From positions 1,222,001 to 1,286,000 of the forward strand of contig NZ_CP027226.1 in the NCBI RefSeq assembly GCF_002998295.1: 64,000 nucleotides of DNA, given 5' to 3'. This document shows positions 1 through 9,880 of the stretch, in pieces. This DNA is from Fastidiosipila sanguinis (GTDB lineage: Bacteria; Bacillota; Clostridia; Saccharofermentanales; Fastidiosipilaceae). The notes beneath the pieces were generated by a model, which saw nothing but the letters and a program-made list of their open reading frames with translations, searched no databases and was not told the origin of the DNA. Numbering within the stretch: position 1 is the stretch's first letter; each line of letters starts with the position of its first letter. The translations under genes were made by a program, and so were the position numbers.

Positions 1-33
1 AAAAAGCTCTACATTTAAGATTTTATTATAAAA

Positions 34-61
34 AATATGGTCTGCACATGCAGACCATATT
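34..61 (-). terminator. Intrinsic terminator of the sugar ABC operon
   Basis: A perfect 12-bp stem with a 4-nt loop (AATATGGTCTGC, ACAT, GCAGACCATATT). Read on the minus strand it is followed by a T-rich run. It lies 26 bases beyond the stop of the last permease gene, so it ends the three-gene transporter operon. Confidence 0.85.
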
Positions 62-86
62 CTTTGTTTTTTATTTATAATTTCTT

Positions 87-950
87 TTATCCTTTAACCG
101 CACCCGCAACTACACCTGAAATAATGTATCTTTGTAAGAATATAAATACTAATGTCAATGGCAATACTGATAGTACTAGCATTGGGAACATACTATTCCA
201 GTCAACTGAGAACTGACCAATATTTTTTGACAATTGTTGTAATAGAACATATTTCTTATCTTCCATTAGGAATAGCAGTGGATTCAAGAAGTCGTTCCAT
301 GCACCTAACATAACAATAATAGACATTGTTGCTATTACAGGTTTCATAAGTGGTAGAACTATCTGGAAGAATATACCTAATACTCCTGCACCATCTATCC
401 TAGCAGCTTCCTCAATCTCAATTGGCACTGAAGAAGAAATAAATGATTTCATCATAAAGATACTTGAGATTAAACTTCCTGATGCATTTACTAATATAAC
501 TGCCCAAGGTGTATTAACTAGCTTCAAATCACTCATTAATTTAAATAGACTAGATAGACCCATTTGGAAAGGAATCATCATACCACTTACAAACAACATG
601 AATATAAATGAATTCAACTTACTTCTGTGGCGTGCTAATGCATAAGATGCCATACTTGCTGCAGATATATTAATTAATACTGTCATACCTGCGATAAACA
701 TTGTATTTTTCAAAGCATTAAAGTAATTCATTTTTTCTAATGCTTCTCCGTAAGAGGAGAAATTCCAGCTTGTAGGTAAGGCCATTGGATGCAAGGCTGC
801 TTCTTCAGGGGTTTTAAAGGTGGTTATAACTAGATAGTATACTGGTACCATAAATACAATAAATAGTGCTATCAATAATATTGTCACTCCTATATATCTA
901 CGGTTGCCTTTTTTGAAAATAAATTTAAAGTTTGATACAAATTCTCTCAT
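87..950 (-). CDS. Carbohydrate ABC transporter permease, MalG/CUT1 type
   Basis: Inner-membrane subunit of a sugar importer, about 287 aa with six predicted membrane segments. The cytoplasmic EAA loop that contacts the ATPase is visible as EEAARIDGAGVLGIFFQIVLP. I place the start at ATG 950: an AGGAAGAGG ribosome site precedes it by about 8 bases, while the frame stays open to a GTG at 959. It ends the operon after the lipoprotein and first permease genes and is followed by a strong terminator. No ATPase gene is nearby, so a shared MsmX-like ATPase encoded elsewhere is likely, as is common in Bacillota. Confidence 0.9.
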   Translation of the reverse strand: MREFVSNFKFIFKKGNRRYIGVTILLIALFIVFMVPVYYLVITTFKTPEEAALHPMALPTSWNFSSYGEALEKMNYFNALKNTMFIAGMTVLINISAASMASYALARHRSKLNSFIFMLFVSGMMIPFQMGLSSLFKLMSDLKLVNTPWAVILVNASGSLISSIFMMKSFISSSVPIEIEEAARIDGAGVLGIFFQIVLPLMKPVIATMSIIVMLGAWNDFLNPLLFLMEDKKYVLLQQLSKNIGQFSVDWNSMFPMLVLSVLPLTLVFIFLQRYIISGVVAGAVKG

Positions 951-965
951 CTCTAGCACCTCTTC

Positions 966-1901
966 CTAACTAACCTTGTTTTCCCAAACTTTTAGTAATC
1001 TAAGTAAGATCATGCTAATGAATAAAACTACTGCAAAAAATACAACACCAAATGCTGATGCTAAAGCATAGTCTCCTCTTCCTGATGTTATCTTTAGCAT
1101 GGTACTCATAATTGTCTCAGTTGAGTATCCCGGTCCACCATTTGTCATAGAATAGACAATATCAAATACTTTCAAACCACCAACAAGTGAGCTAATCCCT
1201 ACAACTGTTACACCTGGATATAAGAGTGGCAAAGTAATTCTGAAGAATATGTCAAAGCCACTTGCACCATCAACTCTAGCTGCTTCTATCATATCTGATG
1301 GAATAGTTTGTAAGTTCGCTAGATAGATAACCATTGCCCAACCAGTCCATTGCCAAACTTGTGAGAATATAATTGTATTCAGGGCATTATTTGTACTAAA
1401 GAAGGCAATACCCTCATGTCCTAAATTCTGCAAAAACATGTTGACAGGACCACTTTTACCGAACAAAAACTTGAACAAAAATCCTACAACCATTGGGCTG
1501 AACATTGCTGGTAAGAACCATCCTGCTCTCATGAAATTTCTTCCTGGAATTTTATTATTCAATAATACTGCTAGTGGTATAGCTATCAGTGATTGGAAAA
1601 ATGTCATTCCCAATGCATACCAGATTGAGTTCAGCAAAGCTGTTTTAATAACAGATGTTTCAAACACTCTAATGTAATTAGTTATTCCATTAAAACCGTA
1701 ATCCTTTAAGTTATAAATATTGTAATCCGTGACACTATATAGAAACGTTGCTATGAAAGGAACACCGCAGAATAATATGTATAGGACCAAAGCTGGAAGA
1801 ATTAGAATTTCATACTGCAGGGCTATTTTTAATTTTTGTTTCCTCCTGTGTTTATTTACATCTGGATTACTTTTCTTTTTACTATTACTGGTTTTAGGCA
1901 T
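966..1901 (-). CDS. Carbohydrate ABC transporter permease, MalF/CUT1 type
   Basis: Partner permease of the sugar importer, about 311 aa. A Lys/Arg-rich cytoplasmic N-terminus is followed by six membrane segments. The EAA loop reads IEAARVDGASGFDIFFRITLP. ATG 1901 is preferred over a TTG at 1916 because AGAGGA stands 6 bases before it. The stop is 15 bases before the next permease start, so the two are co-translated. It lies between the lipoprotein gene and the MalG-like permease, the usual order for CUT1 systems. Substrate is not readable; the neighbouring glycosidases suggest an oligosaccharide. Confidence 0.9.
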   Translation of the reverse strand: MPKTSNSKKKSNPDVNKHRRKQKLKIALQYEILILPALVLYILFCGVPFIATFLYSVTDYNIYNLKDYGFNGITNYIRVFETSVIKTALLNSIWYALGMTFFQSLIAIPLAVLLNNKIPGRNFMRAGWFLPAMFSPMVVGFLFKFLFGKSGPVNMFLQNLGHEGIAFFSTNNALNTIIFSQVWQWTGWAMVIYLANLQTIPSDMIEAARVDGASGFDIFFRITLPLLYPGVTVVGISSLVGGLKVFDIVYSMTNGGPGYSTETIMSTMLKITSGRGDYALASAFGVVFFAVVLFISMILLRLLKVWENKVS

Positions 1902-1933
1902 ATTATTTCCTCTCAATTCTATTTATAAACAAA

Positions 1934-1957
1934 TTGGCGGAGCTAAGACCCCGCCAA
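1934..1957 (-). terminator. Hairpin between lipoprotein and permease genes, probable attenuator
   Basis: TTGGCGG and CCGCCAA pair across a 10-base loop, just downstream of the lipoprotein stop and before the first permease start. On the minus strand only a short T-rich stretch follows. Such hairpins commonly stabilise the binding-protein message or cut downstream expression so that the binding protein is made in excess. That role is inferred from family practice. Confidence 0.6.
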
Positions 1958-1993
1958 CTTTTTTTATTTATTAGCTACTGGTCGAAATAATTA

Positions 1994-3340
1994 CTATTTC
2001 AATTCGTGATCTGCTTTTGCAACTTCATCAACTTGAGCTAAAATTTCATCAATTGTCATATTACCTTGTAGATATTCTTGTAATCCTTTTCCATAAGTTT
2101 CGATGTAAGGACTATTATTTGTACTCCATACGAACCATGGACAATATGTACGACCACTGCTCAAAACTTCTTTTACGCCTTGGAAGTATTCTGGAAGTTC
2201 TACATTAACGTCTTTACCAAATGAACCTGAACCTGGGTTGTTCTCTAGGAGAGCTTTTTGACCTTCAGGAGATGCCATTAATGCTAATACTTCTTTCGCT
2301 GCATCTTGGTTCTTACTTGCTGAGTTAATACCGAAGGTAACACCAGGACCACCAACTAGCCAGCCTTCATCACTCTTTGTACCGTAGAATGGGAACATAT
2401 CGAATTTTAGATCTGGATTAGTTTTCTTAATTGCTTCAACTGCCCATGGACCTGATTCCCACATAGCTGCTTTACCTGTAGCAAATTCTACCAAAGCCTC
2501 ATCATAGCTTACTTCTAGCATATCTGGAGTTAGGTAACCATCTTCAATGTATTGATCCCAAATTTCAATATTTTCTTTAAGTTTAGAATCTACGAATGTA
2601 CGAGTTCCTTCACGGATACCTTGGTCGAATGTTTTACCATCTTCTGTTGTACGTAGCCATTCAGCAATTGCGAAACCTAAGCTTGATTTCATCATTGGTT
2701 CCCATGAGTTTGCACCCATTGCTTGAGGTTTGATACCTTTATCTTTTAGATCTTTGTGTAATTGCATCAATTCTTCAAAAGATTTTGGAGGTGTTAGACC
2801 ATTCTCCTCGAAAATAGTCTTGTTATAGAACATACCTTCATACCAACTTAATCCTGGTATGCCGTATTGTTTACCATCAATTGAGATTAGGTCAAGAGCA
2901 CTCTCTTCGAAGTTTTTCATGAAATCTTCATTAGATAAATCTACTAAGTAGCCTGCTTTAGCATATGCTTCGCTTGTACCTGAAGGTAAAATATCTGGTC
3001 CTTCACTTGCTTGTAGTTGAGCGCTAACTATACTATCTAGTTCACCAACAGGAACAAATTGGAATTCTAGATCTACTTGAGGTAATTTCTCTTTAACTAA
3101 ATCTAAGAATGACTGCATTGTTTCTTGCTTGTTCCAGTACATAATTCTTAGAGGAATTTTTTCTGTGTTTTCTTCAGAAGTTTTACCACTATCTTCTTTG
3201 TCAGTTGATTCTTCACTCTCAACTTTCTTATCTGTTGTTTTGTCTGTTTCTTTTTGAGTATTTTGGTTACAAGCTACTAAACCTAGAGCAAGACTTAAAC
3301 TCAAAACAGTTGCTAGTGATTTCTTCACTATCTTTCTCAT
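1994..3340 (-). CDS. Sugar-binding lipoprotein of an ABC importer (COG1653 type)
   Basis: Extracytoplasmic solute-binding protein, about 448 aa, that delivers sugar to the two permeases downstream. The signal peptide ends in a lipobox, LVAC, then an acidic low-complexity linker rich in Glu, Lys and Thr. The fold region resembles family-1 carbohydrate-binding proteins (for example the GKAAMWESGPWAV segment). ATG 3340 is chosen because GGAGGG precedes it; the frame stays open to a TTG at 3370. First gene of the transporter operon, directly downstream of the YesM/YesN-like pair that probably controls it. Confidence 0.9.
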   Translation of the reverse strand: MRKIVKKSLATVLSLSLALGLVACNQNTQKETDKTTDKKVESEESTDKEDSGKTSEENTEKIPLRIMYWNKQETMQSFLDLVKEKLPQVDLEFQFVPVGELDSIVSAQLQASEGPDILPSGTSEAYAKAGYLVDLSNEDFMKNFEESALDLISIDGKQYGIPGLSWYEGMFYNKTIFEENGLTPPKSFEELMQLHKDLKDKGIKPQAMGANSWEPMMKSSLGFAIAEWLRTTEDGKTFDQGIREGTRTFVDSKLKENIEIWDQYIEDGYLTPDMLEVSYDEALVEFATGKAAMWESGPWAVEAIKKTNPDLKFDMFPFYGTKSDEGWLVGGPGVTFGINSASKNQDAAKEVLALMASPEGQKALLENNPGSGSFGKDVNVELPEYFQGVKEVLSSGRTYCPWFVWSTNNSPYIETYGKGLQEYLQGNMTIDEILAQVDEVAKADHELK

Positions 3341-3495
3341 CTTCGAACCCTCCATTATTATTTTGACCAAGTCTAGAACTTATAACCTCCAAGTTCTTGT
3401 TTACCTCGGTCAACACCTTTATTACTTATAGTTTAGTAGAGTTTTTTAGATATAAAAATAGCAATTTTTTATAAAATATAACAATATTTTATTGA

Positions 3496-5142
3496 TTATG
3501 GTAAAAATAATACTGTTAAAGTCCCTTTTTCTTTAGCGTGATCTAGCAAGTCTTTAAAATCCTCATCATTTTGATAGGTATCTTCTGCAAGGTCACTATT
3601 AAGCTTGTAAACTTCATCACCAGAGTACAATGCTAGTCCATAATTTTTTCCATGTGCTAGTTGTAATCTTGTTGCTATATTCTTAATTGCAAATCCTGAT
3701 TCACTTTCATCAAGAACATCATTAAAATGATACAAGCCACGGCCATCATCATAAATTAAAATTAATATTTCCGATTTTATTTCTTTAGCATTATTTCTAG
3801 TAACTTCTTTGGCTTTAATTTTGATACTTCCATCTTGTCCTGTCGCACTAATACCATGAACAACTGCATTTTCCACCAAAGGTTGTAGGATAAAATTAAT
3901 TATTTTTCTATCTTTGATTTTTTCGTCTAAATCTAATTCAAAGTTCAAGTCTTCATCCATAAGCTCTTTCTTTAGACTTAAATATATTTCCGCCATAGAA
4001 AAAGCCTTCTCTAAACTCTGATAAGGGTTACCATTATTTAGCACTAGCCTATAATATTTCGACAAGCGTAATGTAATATCTGAAATATCTTCTTGTCCTG
4101 CGTACTTAGCTTTCCAATTAATCATTGACAAAGTATTATACAAGAAATGTGGATTCATCTGTCTTTGCAAGCTGTTATATTGCAATACCTGAACCATATT
4201 TTGTTCTTGAATTATTTGTTCACGCAATATTCTAAGTTGTCTGTTGATCAATAAAAATAGCAGGACAAAAATTACTAATATCAACACTGCGAAAAAAATC
4301 AACGGTAAAACGTCAACGTGTAAAGAGCGATACGGAATTAACAAGCGCAAATCCAAACTGCTCAGTGGACAATGCCTATTAACTTCTACGTAAGGGGATT
4401 GAAAGTCATTAGGATAGCTACTTTTAACTTCCTTGTCTCCCATTAGTATTATTGACGCAAAACTATTTTCTCTGGTACTCATCTGCCCTTTGTTTGAGAA
4501 AGCCTTATCTTTGTCAATTCCAGCTAGTGCATGGGCAACTGGTTCATTACCAAATCTTGAAAAAATCGGGTACATATAGTAAAGCTCAGAATTAGCATCT
4601 ACTGTTAATCCAACATAATTACTTTGCTGCTCTAAGATATTTTGCACATTTTTATCTGCATACTCATATGGTGAAATAAAATAACCTATATGACGTTCAG
4701 CATTTCTGGAATAAATCCTAAAATTCTTGATAATAGAACGATTGCTGGTCAAGTTATACCAAATATAGGTTTCAAAGTTCTGACGCAAATCTTTGTCAAA
4801 GTAGTAGTCATTGGTATTTCTTAGTTTAAGTGCTTCTTGAAGGCTTTGATTCTGTCCAAGAGTTAACATAACTTCTTTGATATTGCTAACCTTTTGATCA
4901 ATTTGTTCAGCCATAAAAAGACTATAGTCATCATATGCTCTACTCAAGGTGCTTTCTTGCTCATGTTTAAGTTGATGTTGAAAGTAAAGACTTAAAAAAA
5001 GTATTGGCAAAACACTAAAAGCTAATAAATAAACACTTAACCTTAGTAATAACGTGTCCTTTTTATTATTTTTGATACTTTGTGCAAAGTTTAAATTAAA
5101 GCCTTTTACTTGTTCTTGATCTTTCTCTTTATTTCTAAACAT
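3496..5142 (-). CDS. Sensor histidine kinase, YesM/LytS-like
   Basis: Membrane sensor kinase, about 548 aa. An N-terminal membrane segment near residues 35-55 precedes an extracytoplasmic sensor of about 220 aa, then a second membrane segment. The His_kinase motif follows (QRQMNPHFLYNTLSMINW, phospho-acceptor H in NPHF) and an HATPase domain with N-box LQPLVENAVVHGI and a DDGRG glycine box. ATG 5142 is preferred (GGGG upstream) over TTG 5163. The cognate regulator gene lies 22 bases upstream. Such pairs normally sense extracellular sugars and switch on neighbouring ABC and glycosidase genes; the ligand is unknown. Confidence 0.92.
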   Translation of the reverse strand: MFRNKEKDQEQVKGFNLNFAQSIKNNKKDTLLLRLSVYLLAFSVLPILFLSLYFQHQLKHEQESTLSRAYDDYSLFMAEQIDQKVSNIKEVMLTLGQNQSLQEALKLRNTNDYYFDKDLRQNFETYIWYNLTSNRSIIKNFRIYSRNAERHIGYFISPYEYADKNVQNILEQQSNYVGLTVDANSELYYMYPIFSRFGNEPVAHALAGIDKDKAFSNKGQMSTRENSFASIILMGDKEVKSSYPNDFQSPYVEVNRHCPLSSLDLRLLIPYRSLHVDVLPLIFFAVLILVIFVLLFLLINRQLRILREQIIQEQNMVQVLQYNSLQRQMNPHFLYNTLSMINWKAKYAGQEDISDITLRLSKYYRLVLNNGNPYQSLEKAFSMAEIYLSLKKELMDEDLNFELDLDEKIKDRKIINFILQPLVENAVVHGISATGQDGSIKIKAKEVTRNNAKEIKSEILILIYDDGRGLYHFNDVLDESESGFAIKNIATRLQLAHGKNYGLALYSGDEVYKLNSDLAEDTYQNDEDFKDLLDHAKEKGTLTVLFLP

Positions 5143-5164
5143 TTTTGCCCCTAAAAACCTCAAC

Positions 5165-6658
5165 CTACTTATCCATTGCCTTTATTTGTTTTTGTTTTCT
5201 ATAAACCGAAGGAGTCATTCCAAAGCTATTCTTGAAAATCATATTAAAATAAGAAGTATTCGTATAACCTACACTCTCAGCAATATCAGCTATTCTTTCA
5301 TAAGTATTTTCTAGTAAATATGCTGCATAATTCAATTTAACTTCAGTCATATAGGCTATTACAGTCATTCCTGTTTCTTTCTTGAAAACTACACACAAAT
5401 AATTCGGGCTCAAATGCACCTGTTGAGCGATTGTTTCCAGGTTAGGATTATCTTGAAAATGCTGTTTAATGTATGTCTTTACAGTTTCAACCTCAGGAAC
5501 AATTTCCTCATTATTTTCTACATTGTTGAAATTTGGAAGTTCTTCTCCTTCATTCCAAACATTTGTGTTACTCCTATCACGTGCTACACCAATAATTCCA
5601 TACAAAAATGTTTCAATTTCTTCTAAGTTTTCTAGAGCTAAAAATTTCTCAATCTCTTTTGGCGACAGATTAGGATTGACCTTTTCAATCATCTGCAAAA
5701 ATATATATTTTGTGTAAAGATTACTGAACTGTCCCAACTTAGCTAGCTCATCTAGCATTCTTTCTAAAGTCTCTGCTACAGTAGAATCATCTTGTTGAAC
5801 ATCACGCATTACTGAGTTTCTATTTAAGTAGATTTCATTTTCATTAGGTTTTGTCAGCAATGAATAAACCTGACTTCTTGGAGCAAAAATTCTAGATTTA
5901 AGTTTATTTCTACCATTACTTACGGACTCTTTAAGCTTTTCATAATTATTAAAACTTTCAAAGATAAAAAAGCGTACATAACCAGATGTTTCCTGCTCTA
6001 GTATAGGTAGTAATTTTTGTAAGCTATCATATACATCTTTCTGAACATTAAGTACAAAGAATATTCCTTCTTGCTCATTTTCAATAAATAAATATACTTC
6101 CGGGAAAACGGATTCTAGAGCTTCTTTAATCTCCTCATGAACTTGTCCTAATGTGTTGGATTCAATATCAAAAGCTACTGCAATTCCTGCTAATTCCATG
6201 TTGTAATCATCAGCACTTAGCTCTAAACTAAAATCACTTCTTTGATTCAAGCTGGAACCTAGAATTTTTTCTAGATTAGCAGCTTTTTCTAAATTTATTT
6301 CATGCTCAACTCTAGTAATAAGTTTGACAAATTCATGTTCTTCAACAGGCTTAATTAAATAGTCTATGACGCCTAAATGAATAGCTTGTTTTGCATAGAA
6401 AAAATCACTATAAGCGCTATAAATTACCGTTTTGGGAATCTTCTCCAACTCATGCATATTTTCTATGAGATGTAATCCATCCATGACAGGCATTTTCAAA
6501 TCTGTAATCACAAGATCAAAATCTTGTTCTTTCAGCTTCTCCAAAGCAATTTCACCATGTTTAGCTTCATGAATTTCAAAATTGAAACCGTGCTTATCAA
6601 AGAGATATTTTAAGCCTTGTCTCTCAATTTTTTCATCATCTACTAGTAAAACTCTCAT
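5165..6658 (-). CDS. Response regulator with AraC-type DNA-binding domain, YesN-like
   Basis: Cytoplasmic transcription regulator, 497 aa. The receiver domain spans about 1-125, with acidic residues DD at 7-8, phospho-acceptor D53 in VITDLKMP and K103 in LIKPVEE. A long variable middle follows, then an AraC double helix-turn-helix at about 390-490 (LSPNYLCVVFKKETGMT and YTNTSYFNMIFKNSFGMTP). It is paired with the kinase gene immediately downstream and divergent from the GH16-GH31 genes, so it probably activates both sides of the 131-base divergent region. Confidence 0.93.
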   Translation of the reverse strand: MRVLLVDDEKIERQGLKYLFDKHGFNFEIHEAKHGEIALEKLKEQDFDLVITDLKMPVMDGLHLIENMHELEKIPKTVIYSAYSDFFYAKQAIHLGVIDYLIKPVEEHEFVKLITRVEHEINLEKAANLEKILGSSLNQRSDFSLELSADDYNMELAGIAVAFDIESNTLGQVHEEIKEALESVFPEVYLFIENEQEGIFFVLNVQKDVYDSLQKLLPILEQETSGYVRFFIFESFNNYEKLKESVSNGRNKLKSRIFAPRSQVYSLLTKPNENEIYLNRNSVMRDVQQDDSTVAETLERMLDELAKLGQFSNLYTKYIFLQMIEKVNPNLSPKEIEKFLALENLEEIETFLYGIIGVARDRSNTNVWNEGEELPNFNNVENNEEIVPEVETVKTYIKQHFQDNPNLETIAQQVHLSPNYLCVVFKKETGMTVIAYMTEVKLNYAAYLLENTYERIADIAESVGYTNTSYFNMIFKNSFGMTPSVYRKQKQIKAMDK

Positions 6659-6730
6659 AATATCTACATCTCTTAATTACACAAATTTCTTAACCGTTTT
6701 TGGTTATTCTGACGTAAAAATCTCAAATAC

Positions 6731-6748
6731 TTGTTAAATATTTAACAA
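6731..6748. promoter_or_regulatory. 18-bp perfect palindrome in the divergent regulator/GH16 region
   Basis: TTGTTAAATATTTAACAA is a perfect inverted repeat about 40 bases upstream of the GH16 start and 73 bases upstream of the YesN-like start. A possible -10 (TATTAT, 6757-6762) lies just to its right. It could be an operator. AraC-type regulators often bind direct rather than inverted repeats, so the binding factor is open, and AT-rich palindromes can arise by chance. Confidence 0.4.
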
Positions 6749-6789
6749 AGTGCAATTATTATATCACAAAGATTATCGAGGTAAGCTGT

Positions 6790-8274
6790 ATGAGAAAATT
6801 TAGAAAAGCTGAAAATAATATCGTTAATTATAATTTCAATAGAAATATCTCTTATTCAAATCTAAGTAAAATAATTAATAGAAAGAGCCTAGTTGCTACC
6901 ATAGCATTATTATTTTTGCTGTTTGCATTCTCTCCTTATAAGAGCAATGCCGATGCTATAGAGCCTGCTTCTAAGATTCCAGAAAACAACTGGCAACTTG
7001 TATTTAACGAAGAGTTTAATGACTCTATTTTAGATAAAAACAAATTCAACGATGAAAACTATCTAATTCATTGGACTACTCCAGAAAATGCCCGTGCTAA
7101 ATATACGCTTGCCGAAGGTAATATTTCATTAAATATTCCAAAAGAACCTTCACCATGGTGGCACGGAACTGATAAACAGAAGTTAAGCAGTATACAGACA
7201 GGTATGCGAGATGGCATGCATCGTTTTGATAAAAATCTATGCACAATAACAGACCATCATCCCGCTATAAATAATTTTATTACACAGTATGGATATTTTG
7301 AATTACGTGCAAAAGTACCTTCTGCTGGAGGAATACATAGTGCTTGGTGGATGATAGGAGCTGAAGATTTTAGGAATCAACAGGCTGAAATTGATATTTT
7401 TGAGATTCTAGGTCCTGAGGTCGGACAAAAATGGAGCAAAGTAAGAGCTGGCGTTCATCCATGGGGAGATCCTGATATTCGTAGAGAAACTTTGTATTAC
7501 CACGTTAAAGCTGATTTAGAATCAGATTTTCATACTTATGGTTTCTTATGGGAACCTGAGGGAATGAAGTTTTACTTTGACGGTAAATTAGTTAGAACTA
7601 GTAAACAATCCCCTAATTATAAGATGTTGACCCTCTTAGGTATTTATGAGGGTTGGAACGGCATAACTTGGTCAAAGAACCCTGATCCAAATGATAATAA
7701 TTACCCTAAACAATTTACTATAGATTATTTCAGAGCTTTCCAAACTCCTGAAATGATTAAGTTTAATCAGGATAGAGATTTCGCTTTAGAGGAAAGAGCA
7801 AAAATAGAGAATAATCTTGCTTTGCTTGCCACAGCAGGTGTTGGACAAGATTATCATTGGACTTCTTTACCTTCTCACTTAAATGATGGAGATAGCAGTG
7901 AAAACTCTGCTTTCCAGAGTCAAGATTTCACAAAGAATAGTGACAACGAATTTTCTAAAATTCTAGATAAACCTGAATACATATACTTTGATTGGGAAGA
8001 TCTTAAATCAATTTCAGAAATTACCTTAGATGTTCGCTACGCCTTGCTACAAGCTCCAACTAATTGGGATATTGAATACTCATTAGATGGCGAAACAGAC
8101 TGGCAGTTAATTGCCCAAAGTGGAAATGTTCAGTGGGATACTGCAGAAAATAATCTTGAATCGAAAACTCTAACTTTCCCTACAGTGCAAGCTAAAGCAA
8201 TTAGGATTAAAATTAACTCTGCTAACATCTACTGGAATCACTATGCAATAAATGAAGTTAGAATTGCGTCTTAA
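6790..8274 (+). CDS. Secreted GH16 glycoside hydrolase with F5/8-type C domain
   Basis: Secreted endo-glycosidase, 494 aa. A long polar N-terminus and hydrophobic segment (about 33-48) end near SNADA, a likely signal-peptidase site. The GH16 domain spans about 65-320, with the catalytic motif EIDIFE at 200-205 (E200 nucleophile, D202, E205 acid/base). The C-terminal 140 residues look like a discoidin/CBM32 binding domain (ILDKPEYIYFDWEDLKSI and a final WNHYAINEVRI). GH16 cleaves beta-1,3 or beta-1,4 glucans or galactans. GH16 plus F5/8C in a host-associated organism suggests an endo-beta-galactosidase, but that is inference. GH31 follows 53 bases later. Confidence 0.88.
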   Translation: MRKFRKAENNIVNYNFNRNISYSNLSKIINRKSLVATIALLFLLFAFSPYKSNADAIEPASKIPENNWQLVFNEEFNDSILDKNKFNDENYLIHWTTPENARAKYTLAEGNISLNIPKEPSPWWHGTDKQKLSSIQTGMRDGMHRFDKNLCTITDHHPAINNFITQYGYFELRAKVPSAGGIHSAWWMIGAEDFRNQQAEIDIFEILGPEVGQKWSKVRAGVHPWGDPDIRRETLYYHVKADLESDFHTYGFLWEPEGMKFYFDGKLVRTSKQSPNYKMLTLLGIYEGWNGITWSKNPDPNDNNYPKQFTIDYFRAFQTPEMIKFNQDRDFALEERAKIENNLALLATAGVGQDYHWTSLPSHLNDGDSSENSAFQSQDFTKNSDNEFSKILDKPEYIYFDWEDLKSISEITLDVRYALLQAPTNWDIEYSLDGETDWQLIAQSGNVQWDTAENNLESKTLTFPTVQAKAIRIKINSANIYWNHYAINEVRIAS

Positions 8275-8327
8275 GATAAAGATATTAAAGAATTAATTTC
8301 AAAAATTAATCAAGGAGATAATAATTT

Positions 8328-9848
8328 ATGCAAGAATTTAAATTTTTAGAAGAAGAACATTGGTATGGTGGCTACGTAAATGATGGCATTGAACAACCCT
8401 ATACTTCAAATAGTGATTGTAAAGTTGACTTAAGTTTTAATGATGGCTCAAACCAAATGGTGGATTTTTTCATATCCAACAAGGGGCGTTTGCTTTATAA
8501 ACAAAATAATGAACTTGAGTTCATTGTAGAATTTTCAAACGGAACAATATTGGCATCAGACTCAGCTGAATTGCTAGCTAATACAAATGAACAAACTTTG
8601 GCAACAGCTTATGCCTTGGCAAAAGAAAAATGCTTCTCAAAGCAAGACATTAAGCTTGCCAAAGAATTTTTTGAAACTCCCATTTATAATAGTTGGATAG
8701 AATTAACATTTAATCAAAACCAAAAAGATATTATCCGCTACGCCAAGGATAATATTAAATATTCTATGCCAGCAGGAATTTTAATGATAGATGACGGTTG
8801 GAGTGACTACTATGGGAAATGGAAATTCTCTGTTGAAAAATTCCCAAAACCTCAAGAGATGATTAATGAGTTAAATTCATTAGGATACAAAATAATGCTC
8901 TGGATCTGTCCTTTTATAACAGCAGATACGTTTGAATACAGAGAGTTGGCCAAGAAAGATTTCTTACTTAAAGATAGTCAAGGTGAAATTTACATTTCTA
9001 ACTGGTGGAATGGACACTCAGCAGTTTTAGATCTTTTAAACAAAGATGCCAAAAAATGGTTAGAGACACAATTAGAAGCTCTAATAGAAGATCTTGGCGT
9101 TGCTGGATTCAAATTTGATGCTGGAGATATCAGATATTACCCTCACTCTAATACTGATGAAATTCAAGCTTCAATTGAACAAAGCAATGCTTGGAGAGAT
9201 TTATGTTCAGAGTATAGTTTCAATGAACTTCGTGCTGCAACAAATGCGGCAGGTATGAATATAATGGAGCGCTTAGCTGACAAAGACCATAGCTGGGACA
9301 ATAAGGGTATAGCCTCCTTGATTCCTAACTCAATCACTGCATCAATGATGGGGCATACTTATTCTTCACCAGATATGATTGGTGGGGGCGAGTATTTGCA
9401 TTTCTATAACGTAGACAGTTTGGATGAAGAAATTTTTGTAAGATGGGCACAAATAGCAGCCTTTATGCCTGTTATGCAATTTTCTGCAGCTCCTTATAGA
9501 GTTCTTTCTGAGAATAATCAAGCAAGAATTAATAAAGCTATTAATCTCCGACTTGAACTAAAAGATTACATCATGGAGATTGTAGAAACCTCATTTAAAG
9601 AAAAAAGCCCTATAGTTGCTCCTATAGAATTCTACTATCCTGAAATAAAAGAGAAATTATATGATCAATTCTGCTTTGGTAAAGATTTAATTATAGCCCC
9701 TATAACTACAGCCAATACAAATAAAAGAGAGGTCTTCCTACCTAGAGGAAAATGGGAAAATTTCAATACTAAAGAGATAATAGATATTGAGCAAGGTAAG
9801 TTTGTAGCATCTAGTGATGATCTACCAATATACAAGCAGATTAAATAA
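8328..9848 (+). CDS. GH31 family glycoside hydrolase
   Basis: Probable cytoplasmic exo-acting alpha-glycosidase, 506 aa, no signal peptide. GH31 hallmarks are ILMIDDGWSDYYG near 150-163, the nucleophile motif FKFDAGD with D264, NWWNGHSAVLDL and a DHSWDN segment that may carry the acid/base Asp. It is shorter than typical alpha-glucosidases of the family (650-800 aa), like the compact GH31 enzymes of Firmicutes. AAGGAG stands upstream of the ATG. Co-transcribed with GH16, it likely trims the oligosaccharides that enzyme releases. Specificity (glucose, galactose, xylose or GalNAc) cannot be read. Confidence 0.88.
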   Translation: MQEFKFLEEEHWYGGYVNDGIEQPYTSNSDCKVDLSFNDGSNQMVDFFISNKGRLLYKQNNELEFIVEFSNGTILASDSAELLANTNEQTLATAYALAKEKCFSKQDIKLAKEFFETPIYNSWIELTFNQNQKDIIRYAKDNIKYSMPAGILMIDDGWSDYYGKWKFSVEKFPKPQEMINELNSLGYKIMLWICPFITADTFEYRELAKKDFLLKDSQGEIYISNWWNGHSAVLDLLNKDAKKWLETQLEALIEDLGVAGFKFDAGDIRYYPHSNTDEIQASIEQSNAWRDLCSEYSFNELRAATNAAGMNIMERLADKDHSWDNKGIASLIPNSITASMMGHTYSSPDMIGGGEYLHFYNVDSLDEEIFVRWAQIAAFMPVMQFSAAPYRVLSENNQARINKAINLRLELKDYIMEIVETSFKEKSPIVAPIEFYYPEIKEKLYDQFCFGKDLIIAPITTANTNKREVFLPRGKWENFNTKEIIDIEQGKFVASSDDLPIYKQIK

Positions 9849-9880
9849 AGCATTAGAAATAGTTAAACTCAAAAATCAAT

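Noticed and set aside
1438..1677. Open frames antisense to permease, GH85, FtsZ, MurF and other genes (this one as an example)
   Set aside because: They lie opposite clear coding sequences with conserved motifs, have poor ribosome sites and unnatural composition; they are shadows of the real genes.
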